From: Hydractinia symbiolongicarpus
Lineage: Eukaryota > Cnidaria > Hydrozoa > Anthoathecata > Hydractiniidae
Assembly: GCF_029227915.1 (NCBI RefSeq)
Contig: NC_079879.1
Coordinates: forward strand, 14,014,001 to 14,078,000
DNA length: 64,000 nt
Reading direction: 5' to 3'
This document shows, one piece after another, positions 24,986 through 36,522 of the stretch. The notes under the pieces are model-generated. The model was given only the letters and a program-made list of their open reading frames with translations. It ran no database searches and was not told the DNA's origin. How positions within the stretch are numbered: position 1 is the first letter of the stretch; each line of letters starts with the position of its first letter. The position numbers were made by a program, and so were the translations under genes.

Positions 24986-25499
24986 AGAAACTCTCCCCCC
25001 ACCCCCTACAACTCAAAGATTACGTATACTCAACCTAATTTACCATATTAGTCCGGGAGCATGGAAAATATTAAGGGGAAAATATTTCAAATTCAACACC
25101 GAAAAACAAGATATTAAATTTATATAGCATACAGTGAATCATTTCAGCAGAATTTTGGGTCAATACAAGAGCTTAAATAATTGGTCATACTGCCAAAAAA
25201 CTATCATTTTTGGATAAATTTGAGATTAAAGGTCAACTTGGTTCTAATAAATTTGACAATATTGGTCTTTAATAACTCTAACAACATTAAAAGTCAGGGT
25301 ACAGAAGTCAAAGAGAAAGGCAAGATTTTTAAGTAAAAAACGCTTTTTATGATTTCTTGTGCCTACCTGGTTTATAACACAAAACTTTTTACCACAATTG
25401 ATAGATCTATATTACAGAAATATAGGAAAAGTTCCTGTGAAAGATCGAAAATTATTCGTGACATTAGATAGGCGTAAGACATTTTCCACAAAAACTTAT
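24986..25499. other. no gene seen
   Basis: AT-rich DNA with no repeat partner found in the window and no coding evidence. Confidence 0.5.
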
Positions 25500-25914
25500 T
25501 GCCTGTTTTCCCTGTCCAGCTAAAAATCACACAGCAGTATATTTTTATTTTTTACAACAAGTTTTTCATGACAGTAGGATAAAAAGATATAAAGTGAACA
25601 AAAACTATAAAAGAATAGCAATTAATTAGGCTAGCTTGCAATTAAGCATGATATCCCGCATTGGTATAAAGGTCAAGTTACAGAAACGGAAGTTATCAAG
25701 ACATTATTTGTATACATTTCGGGAAATTAATTAAGATATGAATATATCTGAAGATTTTCAATACATGTTGACGATTGCAAGAGAATCGCTTGTCAGAATT
25801 TAAAACGCCTCAGTAATATCAAATGTTGATGTTAAAAAGGTTTCCTGATATAGTGAAATAATTTTCTATAACTTGAGCCGCACTGGTGTATGCTCATGGG
25901 CAGGGTTAAAAAAG
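25500..25914. repeat. dispersed repeat, left half (split by the Gypsy element)
   Basis: It matches 46456-46940 (shared blocks CCCTGTCCAGCTAAAAATCA, CATGACAGTAGGATAAAAA, AGAATAGCAATTAATTAGG and CTTGAGCCGC). The remaining part of the same repeat (46985-47240) matches 37984-38330. The Gypsy element at 25915-37983 therefore sits inside a copy of this repeat. Confidence 0.8.
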
Positions 25915-26159
25915 TGTACAATGTTTCTTATATATAAGGTCAATACATTTGTCATATTCCTAAACCACATTTGAAATGGGGGAGGGACAGCACAAAACAA
26001 AACAAAGAAGATAAGAACAAAAAGCAGCTGGGACCAAGACTTCCTGTCCACACTGACCATATTCAAAGAGGGTAAACAAACATGGTACCCCCAGCTGCAT
26101 ATTACATATATAAATATACTAAAGCATATGTGTAAAAACGTCGTGTGAGCCACCTCACA
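25915..26159 (-). repeat. 3' LTR of the Gypsy element
   Basis: Nearly identical to 37740-37983. On the minus strand it begins TGTGAGGTGGCTCACA and ends TTGTACA. A purine-rich AAAGTAGGGGTGAG tract sits just inside it (26160-26175), as a polypurine tract should. Confidence 0.85.
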
Positions 26160-26242
26160 CTCACCCCTACTTTAAAAGAGGATTTCACTGATGAGATCAC
26201 AGTTCACTGGATGTTTTCAATGATTAAACGAATCTTGATTTT

Positions 26243-26524
26243 ATGGATCTTATAGGTATTGTTTCGCGTTTCAATCGTTACCATAATCGTTATTTGAACC
26301 AACACGTATTCGAATCCTTTCGACTAACAAGGAATCAACTTGACCAACTTGACAGTCTTCTCCAGAGGAATGGAAGATTTAATCACCACAGATTACATAA
26401 AAATACAAAAATCATTAGAACTGAACTGAACAAATTTAAAAATTTTTTAGAATCAGACATTTTTCAGATCACATTTGACAGAGGATCAATTCTGCCAGAT
26501 CGGATGTCAAGCCAAACAGCTTAA
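26243..26524 (+). other. unrecognised frame inside the Gypsy 3' region
   Basis: An open frame of 93 codons on the plus strand, antisense to the element, basic and helical in look. I do not recognise it and see no motif. It may be a chance frame. Confidence 0.15.
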
Positions 26525-27163
26525 CAGTTCAATAGACTTCTCAGATAATCCTTCTTTTCCAAAACTTCTCCAGAGTTGTTCAAAATGGTGTATATTTAAT
26601 TCGATGTTTATGCAGTGTTTGTATATTTTTTTCAAAGAAGAAACTTGTGTAGCATGTTGTTGACTTCCCCATATATAATGACTATGTTTTTGTAGTAGAA
26701 ACTGGCAAGATACTGTTGTTGACTTCACAATAGCTTTAAACCCAACTTTACATAACAGAAATACTTTAAACGCAAAAATACTTATGTGATTTTGCCACCA
26801 AGATCGTCAAACATCATTCTTCTAGGTGCTAGTCGTTGACGTTGGGGTCTTGTATTTCGTATGTGTTGTTGAACATCACTCGTTGAATTATGTTTTCCAT
26901 CATCAACTTTTGCTATTTGATCGTCTGTTTGTACTTTGACGTCATTTTTAAATACTTCTAATTCTTCAGGTTGTCTTTCGCCTTGTACTTCAACATTGTC
27001 TTCTTCAAGTACTTCTGTTTCTTCAGATGGTCTTTCAGCAATTTCTCCGTTCCTTTCATTTAATTGTAGATCTTCGTCACCTTCATTTAGTTGCTCAGTA
27101 CCTTCCTCTCCTCCCTCCGAACTTGTTTCTTCTTTGGAATTTCCAATGGTAAGAAGTCACACT

Positions 27164-27687
27164 TTAACAATAGATTCCGGTGAACTTTTGTTGGTTTTCC
27201 TTTTCATTTTCAGGAACAATTTCAAACACGGGAGTTTCCATGGATTTTGATTTTACTACTTGGACATGCTCTTCCCAGTGAGATCTAAGTTTACCTGTGC
27301 CACCTCGTTGGCTCAAATTTCTTATTAAAACTCTATCTCCTTCGTTTATCTCTTCACCATGTGTTTTTTTATTGTAGCTATTCTTTCCAGATCTTGAAGA
27401 TTTTGATGCAATTCGAATGGCAGATTGTAAAGATTCGTCCATTTCTTCACAAACTCTGAATAAGTTTCCTCATTCTTAATATCATCTAGACCAAACATTA
27501 GGTCGATGGGCAAACGTGAATGTCGGCCTAACATTAAATAAAATGGTGAAAAGCCAGTAGATTTGCAAATGGTACTATTGTAAGCGAATGCTAGTTTTGG
27601 CATTTCTTGCTTCCAATTCTGTTTGCTTTCTGATGGTAGGGTTTTCAGCATGTTAATAAAAGTATGATTCATCCTCTCGACTTGTCC
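27164..27687 (-). pseudogene. Gypsy integrase, C-terminal part
   Basis: Two overlapping frames (27346-27672 and 27164-27442). They hold the end of the catalytic core (PKLAFAYNSTICKSTGFSPF, LMLGRHSRLPIDLMFG) and the C-terminal GDRVLIRN...GTGKLRSHWEEHV module (GPY/F-like). The piece begins exactly at the hAT insertion; its other half is at 33043-33886. A frameshift separates the two frames near 27350-27440. Confidence 0.85.
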
Positions 27688-27695
27688 ATCACCCA
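27688..27695. repeat. target duplication ATCACCCA, left copy
   Basis: An 8-bp direct repeat identical to 33035-33042, flanking the hAT element. Eight bp is the duplication length of the hAT superfamily. The last CA could instead belong to the element end (CAGGCGCGG), which would leave 6 bp. Confidence 0.8.
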
Positions 27696-27860
27696 GGCGC
27701 GGATTTAGACTAGGTCAACCCTGTCACGCGACCTAGTAAAAAAATGCCGAGGATTGAAATCGAATTCTGTCGAATTTACCCAAAATCTGAAGATCGAAAT
27801 ATTTCTCCTTGTTTTCTCATAACGCGAATTGGATCAACCTATGTTGACCTGACCTGTGTT

Positions 27861-28254
27861 AGCCAGTCTTGGCTCTAGGTTATCCCGCGAGGCTTTTACC
27901 GTCGACTAGAATCAAACCTATGTGGGCCCGACCTATTTTGAGTCAGAAATTTTGAAGTCAGCCCAGTCTTGGCTCTAGGTTATCCCGCGAGGCTTTTACC
28001 CTCGACAAAAATCAAACCTATGTTGGCCTGACCTATTTTTAGTCAGAAATTTTAAAGCCAGCCAGTCCTGGTTCTAGGTTATCCCGTGAGGCTTTCACCA
28101 TACACTAGAGTCAACCTATCTTGGCCTGACCTATTTTTAGTCAGAAATTTTGAAGCCAGCCAGTCTTGGCTCTAGGTTATCCCGTGAGGCTTTCACCGTT
28201 GACTAGAATCAACCTATGTGGGCCTGACCTATTTTTAGTCAGAAAGTTTTAAAC
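27861..28254 (+). repeat. four tandem 98-bp subterminal repeats of the hAT element
   Basis: The unit begins AGCCAGTCTTGGCTCTAGG and ends near TTTAGTCAGAAATTTTGAAG. Copies start at about 27861, 27960, 28059 and 28158. They lie between the left end and the transposase promoter, where transposase-binding sites are often found. Confidence 0.9.
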
Positions 28255-28282
28255 AAACCTGTCAAAATTTGTAGCATGTTGG

Positions 28283-28292
28283 TATAAATATA
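28283..28292 (+). promoter_or_regulatory. TATA box of the hAT transposase gene
   Basis: TATAAATATAAG lies about 15 bp before the first ATG of the transposase frame (28301) and 45 bp before a second in-frame ATG (28328). The short distance suggests that the second ATG may be the real start. Confidence 0.5.
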
Positions 28293-28300
28293 AGTAAGGC

Positions 28301-31300
28301 ATGCGGAAGATTCTTTCCGTTCTCAACATGGCTTGCAAGAGCTTGAGAGAGCGTATGGAGTTAGTTTTTGAAAACGAAAATTTTGATGAGCTACCTCAAA
28401 TTTACGCCGAATTAAATAAAAAGTTTAAATGTAATTCTGTTTTGCCATCTACTGACGTGTTGCAAAAACAACTTACTTTTGGTTTTATCCAAAGAAATTG
28501 CCATGCAGAATACTACCTTCCTGCCTATGTGAAAGCAAAGAAGGATGGTTGCGCAATTACGTTGAAGTGAGTTGTTTATGTTTATCTTTTGTTGTTTCTA
28601 TAATAGCTATGCGTTTTTGTTACTATGACCACTAACTATGCAGCTGAATATTGTCTTAAAAAAGATTATGAATCTTTGTTGTTTTAAAATGTGCAAAGGT
28701 CATCTCAAATATGTCTTGCTTGTTCAGTTTCTTTTGTTGATGCATTCTTAGTTTATTTATATATTGAGCAAGTTGAATTTCATAAACAAACCTTTAATAG
28801 GCAGCAGTTTGGCAAAATGTGTAGTTAAAGTTTTAGAATAGCTAGCAATACCTATTTTTATTACAGGTCTCAGGTCAATGGAAATTGCATGTACAGTTCT
28901 ATGGCGTTGTGTTTGTTTGGGAAAAATGTGATGGTTGACGACTTACGAATTCTTGTGTCAGTGGAGCTAATGATGAATGCTAGCTTTTACTGTAAGCATC
29001 CTCTATTTTCTTCTATCCTTGCTCTTCCAGAAAGTCTCTTTAAATCTATGGAAGATATTCTCAATATGTCTGTCTGCAATTCTGCATTTAACACAGACAA
29101 AAAACAAGAAGACTTAGTTAAGGAGGTAGCCATTTTAAATTTAGTAGATCGGAAATATTGTTCCTTTCTTGCTATGCTTGCTCTGTCATCTGTCACAAAC
29201 AGGAATACATTTTCTTATTACCCAGATTATGGATGCAAAAAAGCTCAAATGTTGTTTAACCAATTAAGAGAGCCTAGACAACCAAGCTCTGCTTTTGCTA
29301 TTCACATTTTGTTTTGCTATGAGGGCTTACTTCCATCCAGAGAAAATTTTGCACCTAATCATTTCATTCCAATTATTTTTAAGCAGATACGTAAACGCAA
29401 GTCAGGTTCAGCTGCGGACACAAAAGTTTTATCTCCTCCTGTGAAAAGGCAAACAAGGTTTTTTCCGGATGCACAGGCAACAGGGAAATTATCTCTTGTA
29501 AAACCTGTGATTAAAGATAAACAGTTTAATTTCTTTCCTAATAAAGCTTCCTTTAACAATAAACTAACTGAAGATTATAAAGATAGTAACAATAATAGCA
29601 CATCTGCTGAAGATTTTAATAACAATGACAAAGCTTTAAATGATATTTCTTTTGCTACTGTTTTAAATTTTGAACATCAATATGATGTTGCCTCTTTCCT
29701 TTCTAAAGTTTCAGGTCTAGATGATAAAGGTGTACACAACCTAATCACCAATGTTTTTGTGCCCGATAAATCTTTTATTTTTCCTAAAAAAAGTGGGCGT
29801 TCCTTTCGGCATGAATGGCTAAAGACCTTTTCATGGCTTAAATATTCACCAACTTTGGATGGAGCATTTTGTTTGCCATGTATCCTTTTTGGTCACAAGG
29901 TTGCTAACAAAACTTCTAAGTTACAGAAATTGCTTTCTCAACCTTTTCGACATTGGCCAGCTGCCAAAAACTTTTTTAAACAACATGAAACATCAAAAAA
30001 TGGTTTACATATTCAAACCAGCCTAACTTTTAGTGCATTTGTAAAGAATTTTTTAGGACAAACTCAACCAATCAGTGTAATCATAGATTCCAACTACAAA
30101 AAACAGGTTGCTGATAATCGAAAGTTCTTAACACCAATTGTTGACACCATAATTTTATGTGGTTGTGTTTGTATTCCTCTTCGTGGCCACAGGGATGATA
30201 GTAATTATCATCCTGAAGTTGGAAATTTTTCAACTGGTTCAACTGGCAATTTTATTGATCTTTTAAATTACAGAGTACGTGGTGGAGACACAACCCTTGA
30301 AAATCATCTTCTAAAATGTAATAAGAATTCTTTTTATATTTCTAAAACTTCACAGAATGAAATAATTAATTGTTGTGCAGATATAATCACAGAAAATATT
30401 GTTTCTGAAGTTAAGAAAAACAAGTTTTTTACGATTATAGCTGATGAAGCATCAGATACATCCAATAAAGAGCAGTTATCATTAGTTTTACGCTATGTAG
30501 ATAGCAATTTTGACATTAAAGAAGATTTCATTCGATTTCTTCACTGTAAGGAAGGTTTATCTGGAAGTGCTCTTGCTTCCATTATTCTCAAAGCTCTAAG
30601 TGATGACCTAGTTCTAAATGTTCAAGACTGTAGAGGCCAGGGTTATGATGGGGCTGGTGCTGTGGCTGGTAGAATTAATGGTCTTTCTGCTCATATTTTG
30701 AGAATCAACAGGAAGGCTATTTATACTCATTGTCATAGTCATCGCCTCAACGTCTGTATATGTGCCTCTTGTTCAGTCCAAACAATTAGAAATGTGCTTG
30801 ATAACATAAAAGAGATTTCCTATTTTTTTTAATTTTTCCCAAGTAAGGGAAGACATGTTTGTGAAAAATATTGAATTGTATGCTCCTGATTCCTTAAAAA
30901 ATAAGCTTAAGGATGTTTGTCGCACAAGGTGGATTGAACGTGTTGGAGGTATGAATACATTCAAAGAACTTTATGTCCCTCTTGTTTTCACTCTTGAGGA
31001 GATGTTTGTTCAAAGGCAATGCAATATTGACACATCATCAAAAGCCTTGTCCTTATATAAATTAATTACAAGTTTTGATTTTATTATTACAATGGTAATT
31101 ACTCGGTCTGTATTTGATATAACACTGCCAGTAACACGAATGCTTCAGAGCAAATCCAACGATATTTTTGAGGGACTTCATATGATTGATGCTCTTAAAA
31201 GTGCAGCCATGGCTACACGAAATGCAGTTGATGCCTACCATGAAATGTGGTATGAGAAAGCTGTATCTCTAGCTCAAAAAGTATGTGTTACTCCTACAAA

Positions 31301-31902
31301 ACCTAGAACTTGTGGACGTCAAAAAAACAGATCTAACATTCCTGCTGAAAACATTTCGGATTATTTTAAAAGGACAACAACTATTCCAATGTTGGACCAT
31401 TTAAATTCTGAATTGAAGTTACGTTTTGACATATCTACTGTGACTTCTTATCAGGGCTTGTCAATTATTCCATCTAAGATGATGTTTTTAGTTAGTAAAC
31501 ATGGTCTATTGGGATGGAAAGACAAGTTTACAGCTTTTTGTAGCTTTTATTCTGATGACATGCCAAACTTTTTAGCTCTTGATGCTGAGCTAGATCTCTG
31601 GCATAAGTACTGGGAGATGCAGGATAGTTATCCTGATAATATTTCAGCCACTCTTAAAGCAATTCCATCATTACAATTTGACTGTAGCCTTAAGAATTCT
31701 TGCCACATTACCAGTGACATCCTGCGAATGTGAACGCTCTTTCTCTGCAATGAGAAGGCTTAAGAACTACAATCGCAGTACAATGGTGGCAGATAGGTTG
31801 AATGGCTTAGCTTTGTTACATATACACAAAGAATTTGTACCATCCACCTCATCAGTCATCAATAAGTTTGCTGTTAAAAACAGGAGATTGGATTTTAAGT
31901 AA
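28301..31902 (+). pseudogene. hAT transposase (ZMYM1-type) with N-terminal vertnin/OTU-like domain
   Basis: Exon 1 is 28301-28566. The intron 28567-28866 has GT/AG ends. Exon 2 runs from 28867 to the stop at 31902. The N-terminal domain joins across the intron and has NGNCMYSS (an OTU-like catalytic Cys motif), LFNQLREPR and NHFIPI (candidate His), in the order seen in vertnin and OTU-like proteases. Next come a TTF-type zinc finger (FSWLKYSP, AFCLPCILFG), the RNase H-like core (IADEASDTSNKEQLSL, CRGQGYDGA, HCHSHRLNV), CRTRWIERVGG, and the C-terminal dimerisation part (LPVTSCECERSFSAMRRLK). Two single-base shifts break it: one in a T run at about 30823-30831 and one at about 31680. It was probably active recently. 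Confidence 0.88.
28567..28866 (+). other. intron of the hAT transposase gene
   Basis: It begins GTGAGTT and ends TTATTACAG. Removing it joins the two frames without a shift and completes the NGNC-containing domain. Confidence 0.85.
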
Positions 31903-33034
31903 AATGTTTAAATCAATTATTTTTCTATGTAGCCTCAATATATACTCATATTGTTTATATCTAAAGTTAAAATTAACAAGTAATAAAATAAATAATATTG
32001 TTTCTTCCTTTTCTGAATAAATATATAAATATAAATAAATTTTAAAATAAAGTATAATTTTTTGTACAAATCCATACCTAAGAAACTACTTTCTGTAATA
32101 AGTTTCATACTCAATATATTTCTCTCTCTCCTCTCCCCCCCTCCCCATTTTTGGTGATGACAAACCTGACTGATTCAATATTGTCCCCGGGCTCAGTAGG
32201 CTCCGCTGACAGTACCTGGGTCAAGGAGTAACTAAGTCTTTTTTTTCCTTCTAAGCTTTCTCGAATGCTTACATTTTACGTGGTGGTGATGAAGGTGATA
32301 ATAACGTTATGAATCCAATTACCTACCTTCTTACAGTAGTTATATACAGTACATTTGTTTTTGCGATGATGTGACAAAACAGCAAGCTGCAATGATAATA
32401 CTTAACCCTCTGCAAATTTTACAATCATCATACGATGATGTAACAAAACAGCAAGCTGTAATGATAATACTCAACCCTCTGAAAATTTTACAATCATCAT
32501 ACGATGATGTGACAAAACAGCTAGCTGCAATGATAATTAATTCCTGTGCGTGCAGTTGACAGAGCCATTTCTTTACTTCCATTTTAACAATAACTTCTTT
32601 CTATAAATAAATTTTCCTTATTCCGGGCTCGGCCTGACTCCCGCCGACAGTACCTGGTTTCCGGAGCGGCATTATGACTGTCCATGTCGGGCTTAACGAA
32701 CTATATTTTCAATCTATTTTTCGTTTGTCCTAGGCATGCTGACGAGCCCTGACATTGGGCGAAACAGTCTAAAAATGATTTATGCTAACGAAATACATTT
32801 AAGTTGTCATTCTTTTTCTATTTGAAGTGTTTATGCGGAGCTGCGGCGTTTATGAGAATGTTTCGTTTCTGTTATCAAGGTCTAAAACGTCTGCATACGA
32901 GGTTGTTTTTTGTCCCCGTTTAAGCCTATTTCAGGGTTCGCAAAGCCCGTTTTAGCGAAAGCTTGGGGGGCTTACAGCGCCCCCCAAGACCCCCAGCTGT
33001 ATATTCAAATTTTCTAGATTTAGATCCGCCCCTG
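31903..33034 (+). other. hAT 3' region with 78-bp tandem repeats
   Basis: About 2.5 copies of a 78-bp unit (CATACGATGATGTGACAAAAC and following) lie at 32360-32545. Two related CCGACAGTACCTGG-type segments lie at 32195-32225 and 32640-32665. No further gene is seen before the right end at 33034. Confidence 0.7.
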
Positions 33035-33042
33035 ATCACCCA

Positions 33043-33886
33043 TTGGATGGTATAGTGTGGTTCATGAAGCTTTAACCCCTGACAATTCATATAATCCTTT
33101 AAAAAGAGCATTGTTGAATTTTTTACCTTGATCGTGATGAAGACGTTCTGGAAAACCAAATTTTAACACAAAATCGTTGAATACTTTATCAGCAGCACTT
33201 CTGCCTGATTTGTTTTTGGTTCGAAATGCTTGGGTAAATCTGGTAAAATGGTCGCAAATCATTAATACATATTCATAGCCTCCTTTACTTTTGTCGAGTT
33301 TGAGGTAATCGATTGAGATCATTTTGAAGGGTCGAGTAGAAATGATTGGAACTAGTGGAGCTCTATCAGCAATGTTTGGTTTCTTGTCTTTTATGCAGCG
33401 ACATTGCTTCTGTATAAAAAAGGTAATATCTTTTGTCATACAGGGCCAATAAAATCTTTTTCTAGCCAATTCTAGGACTCTTTCTGAACCAAGATGAGAC
33501 ATTTTACTGTGTAACTCGTTATACACTGTTTTATGGTATTCTTTTGGTAACACAGTTTGTTGCCCATAATTGGTTGTATTTCGAACTAATACACCATCTT
33601 TCATTTTGAACTTCTTAAAGTTATTAATCAATATTCTTGTTCTTCGGTGGAATTTATTTGGTCTTGTGGGTTTCGTATCAGCTTTAACAGCATCATATAT
33701 CGGTCTTAAGACTGTGTCCTTGGCTTGAGCAGATATAAGGTCAGCTTTCTTGATCAAGTCTTTGGTAATACCAAGGTAATTGATGTTTGTGCAGATGTCA
33801 TTATCAGGTGTAATGGATAGAATAGAGGGTTGTACCCTAGCGGCAGATAAAATTGAAGAAATGAAGATTCTATACAATTTGTGCAA
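33043..33886 (-). pseudogene. Gypsy integrase, N-terminal part and core start
   Basis: It includes the HHCC zinc segment (SKMSHLGSERVLELARKRFY, then a C-x-C-type pair before KDKKPN), FKMISIDYLKLDKSKGGYEY (first catalytic Asp) and LHHDQGKKFNNALFKGLYEL (second Asp). A TGA stop follows shortly after, consistent with a CGA-to-TGA change, and the hAT element then cuts the core before the third acidic residue. Confidence 0.88.
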
Positions 33887-34218
33887 GTATTTACAATATC
33901 CTCAAAATTAACGGGATTCCTGGATAAGTAATCACAGTCTGTTCTTGATTTGCCTTTACGATATTTTATAGTAAACTGGTAATTTGCCAAGTCTGATATC
34001 CATCTTAAACCTGTGGCATAGGCCTTAGCTGTTGTCATGACATAAATTAAAGGATTATTATCCGTATATACTTCAAACGGGGGTCCATAACTAAGATAAT
34101 CCTTAAAACATTGGGTGATTGCCCATTTTAAAGCTAGAAACTCCAGTGTTCCACTGTGCAAATGGTAATTCTTTTCACTTGAGGTTGGAGAACGGGAAGC
34201 ATAACAAATAACTTTCAT
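33754..34218 (-). pseudogene. Gypsy RNase H region
   Basis: Shows ICYASRSPTSSEKNYHLHSGTLEFLALKWAI (the Glu-containing motif) and FEVYTDNNPLIYVM (Asp), then LRWISDLANYQFTIKYRKG and DYLSRNPV, the conserved end of the Gypsy RNase H. The first Asp-containing strand lies in the broken stretch upstream, around 34230-34260. Confidence 0.85.
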
Positions 34219-34991
34219 CTCACCCTCCTGCTTTTAATATAGTACAGCACCCAAACCTTTCTGAGAAGCATCACAGTGGAATATTGAAATCAGGAAATGC
34301 CATGACTGCAGGTGATTGTAAAATTGTTATCATCATGTCTAAAACATCTTGGTGTTCACCAGTCCAAATTATTTTACATTTCGAATTCTTTCCACCTTTG
34401 TCTTGTTTATTTACACTTGAGAGTAGATCATATAACGGTTTGACTTTTCTCGCATAGTCTTTAATAAAACCACGGTAATAACCTAAGAAGCCCAGTAAAC
34501 TCCTTAGATCTCCAACCGTAGATGGTGGATTTTGAAATTTCTCAATATCTTCCTTAGATGCTGGATCTGCTTGATACCCATCTGAACTGATGACACGTCC
34601 TATATATACAACTTTACGTTTATAGATATTACACTAGAAATGCAGAACAAACAATATCTCTTAAACCTTCTACACATTCATTAATGTAACATTGAAACAC
34701 AGTAAAATGGCGCGAATTCTCGTCCATAAAACCCTGATGATACCCTTTAGTCATGTCAAGAGTTGTAAACCAGGACTGACCTCCTAATCCATTAAAAATG
34801 TCCTGCACCCTGGGAATGGGTTGTTTGTCGGGAACAGTTTTTTTGTTTAATTCCCGATAATCAATGCAAAGTCTGAGGTTGCCATTCTTTTTTCTAACGC
34901 AGACAATCGGGCTAGAATAAGAAGAGTATGATTTTTGAATCCAGTTATTTAATAATAAATTGTCAACATAATCTTTTACCTCCTGATACAA
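34219..34991 (-). pseudogene. Gypsy reverse transcriptase with internal deletions
   Basis: The N-terminal half is clear: WIQKSYSSYSSPIVCVRKKN, LRLCIDYRELNKKT and WFTTLDMTKGYHQG (motif A). The segment that should follow (the FGL-type motif B) is shortened. Soon after DIVCSAFLV the frame ends and skips to GRVISSDGY, so the YxDD active-site motif and its surroundings are missing. The thumb part (SLLGFLGYYRGFIKDYA) follows. The deletions make this copy unable to reverse transcribe. Confidence 0.8.
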
Positions 34992-36079
34992 TTGTCTGGT
35001 ATTGCGCGATATGGCTTGGCAATTGGTTTGTCATCTTTTAACTTGATTGTCATTTTAAAGTCTGAGATATTTCCAATATCATTCTCTGCTTTTGCAAAAA
35101 CTTCATACATTTCACGCAACAGATTTTCAACTTGTACTTTTTGGTTTGGGGGAAGATGATTCAAATCTACATCTGGTAGCCAAGGCTCTGATTGCTCATC
35201 TGTTTCTGTTTCTTTAACAGTGAAAGCACTGATTTTTGCTGTTTTAGCTTGAATTTCCAATGGTATAACAGCAGATGGCTGATTAATGATACCAATCGAA
35301 AGTCCTTTTTTTAAAACTATTTCACGGTTCGTAGGATTTTCAACAAACACCGTGACGATTTGGGATTTTCCTCTTTTCACTCTCACTAATGAATCCCTGA
35401 ATGACAACTGCTCATCAAAATCACCAATGACATTTGGCTCGAACAACATTGCTAATTTATTTCCATCCATTACAATTTTGGTTTTACATTTTACTGAAAC
35501 ACGGTGGCTGGGCGGTAGGATAGTTTTGGTTCTAACTTTAACATCTCCTAGGACATCTCCGAGTTCATTTTGATATTGAATGAGGTCAATGACGGCTTCT
35601 GCTTTTTTCTTATTGAGACACAGCAATGCAGCATTTAATAAGGGTGGCAACGGTAATTTAGAGTTTAAAACAACGTGCTCGATAACGTTATATCCGACAA
35701 CGGGTAACGGTATATTGGTTGGTGTAACTAAAAATGGTACGGAAATTGTCTCGGCTCCTGAGATTGTCACGTTTAATGGTAAAACACCAGCTACACGCAC
35801 TTCCGTATTATTTGCCGCTTTTAACGATATGCCGTTTGCATGCTCCGCGAATTCCTCAATAGGTACAAAATTTACGTTCGGTACGTGGTTGTCTACCCAG
35901 CGTTGACTAATTAGGCTTATCATGAAACCAGCATCCCATAGAACCTGACAAGAAACCTCGTTTATTTCACAATTCACTGTTTGAGACACATTGAGGTTTT
36001 TAAAATGTTTCTCTCTTTCCATTAATTCTAATTCCTTAATGGCATTACATATAGCTTTGTGGTTTTTTCTGTCTTGCAA
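34976..36079 (-). pseudogene. Gypsy protease and linker to RT
   Basis: A 367-codon frame. The protease-like part (residues about 35-135) has CQVLWDAGFMISLISQRW where Gypsy proteases have a DTGA or DSGA core; here it reads DAGF, which would not work as an aspartic protease site. A second conserved patch is LPLPVVGYNVIEHV. The rest is the linker before the RT, ending VQVENLLREMYEVFAK and FKMTIKLKDDKPIAKPYR, the usual RT entry. Confidence 0.8.
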
Positions 36080-36089
36080 TTAACACTCT

Positions 36090-36520
36090 TTGGAACAATA
36101 TAACCTGCAACGACAATTTGAACATCTATATTTTACAGTCTCTTTACAAACACAACAATTTTTGGAGGTCTTTACAAATTCAGCTCCTTGCCTCCCGACT
36201 GGAGCATTACCTAGTTTTTTTCTTTCCATTTGTTTTCTGGACAAAAGGATTTGCGGTGTTCAGTTGAACCACGCAAGAAACAATGGCTACAACGTACAGA
36301 AGAATTCTTTTCACGACAAGTTTTACACTGGTACCTTGGACGAAATTGTTGATTTTGGAAATTTGAAACAGTGTCTCTTAATTCTTCGACTTCATTGTTT
36401 ACAAGTGTTTTCCCAGTTGTGCCTTGATTTCTTGTATCTCAGACAAAAGTTTGGTTTTGGATGGATCATTGGATATTTCAGCAATTTCAATTTTTCGTTT
36501 AGTAGATGTTTTTTCTAGAT
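36090..36520 (-). pseudogene. Gypsy gag zinc-binding region, broken
   Basis: Short minus-strand segments show RYQCKTCREKNSS and CSHCFLRGSTEHR, a C-x2-C ... C-x2-C ... H array typical of nucleocapsid or zinc-ribbon segments in this Gypsy group. Stops and frame changes interrupt it. Confidence 0.6.
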
Positions 36521-36522
36521 GC

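Larger units (their letters stand above)
27696..33034 (+). mobile_element. hAT-superfamily DNA transposon, 5.3 kb
   Basis: The ends are GGCGCGGATTTAGA on the left (CAGGCGCGG if two bases of the repeat are counted) and, in reverse, CAGGGGCGGATCTAAATC on the right, a common hAT end. It is flanked by ATCACCCA. It has subterminal tandem repeats on both sides and one two-exon transposase gene on the plus strand. It is inserted in the Gypsy integrase, so it is younger than that element. Confidence 0.9.

Noticed and set aside
24646-25002. Minus-strand 118-codon frame, proline/leucine-rich
   Set aside because: It is made by the GGCAAGG-rich tract and has no family features.
27688-27701. 6-bp rather than 8-bp hAT target duplication
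   Set aside because: If the element starts at CAGGCG the repeat is 6 bp, but both flanks literally contain ATCACCCA, and 8 bp fits the superfamily; the CA overlap is taken as coincidence.
35286-35906. Plus-strand frames opposite the Gypsy protease
   Set aside because: Shadows of the minus-strand frame, which has the family motifs.
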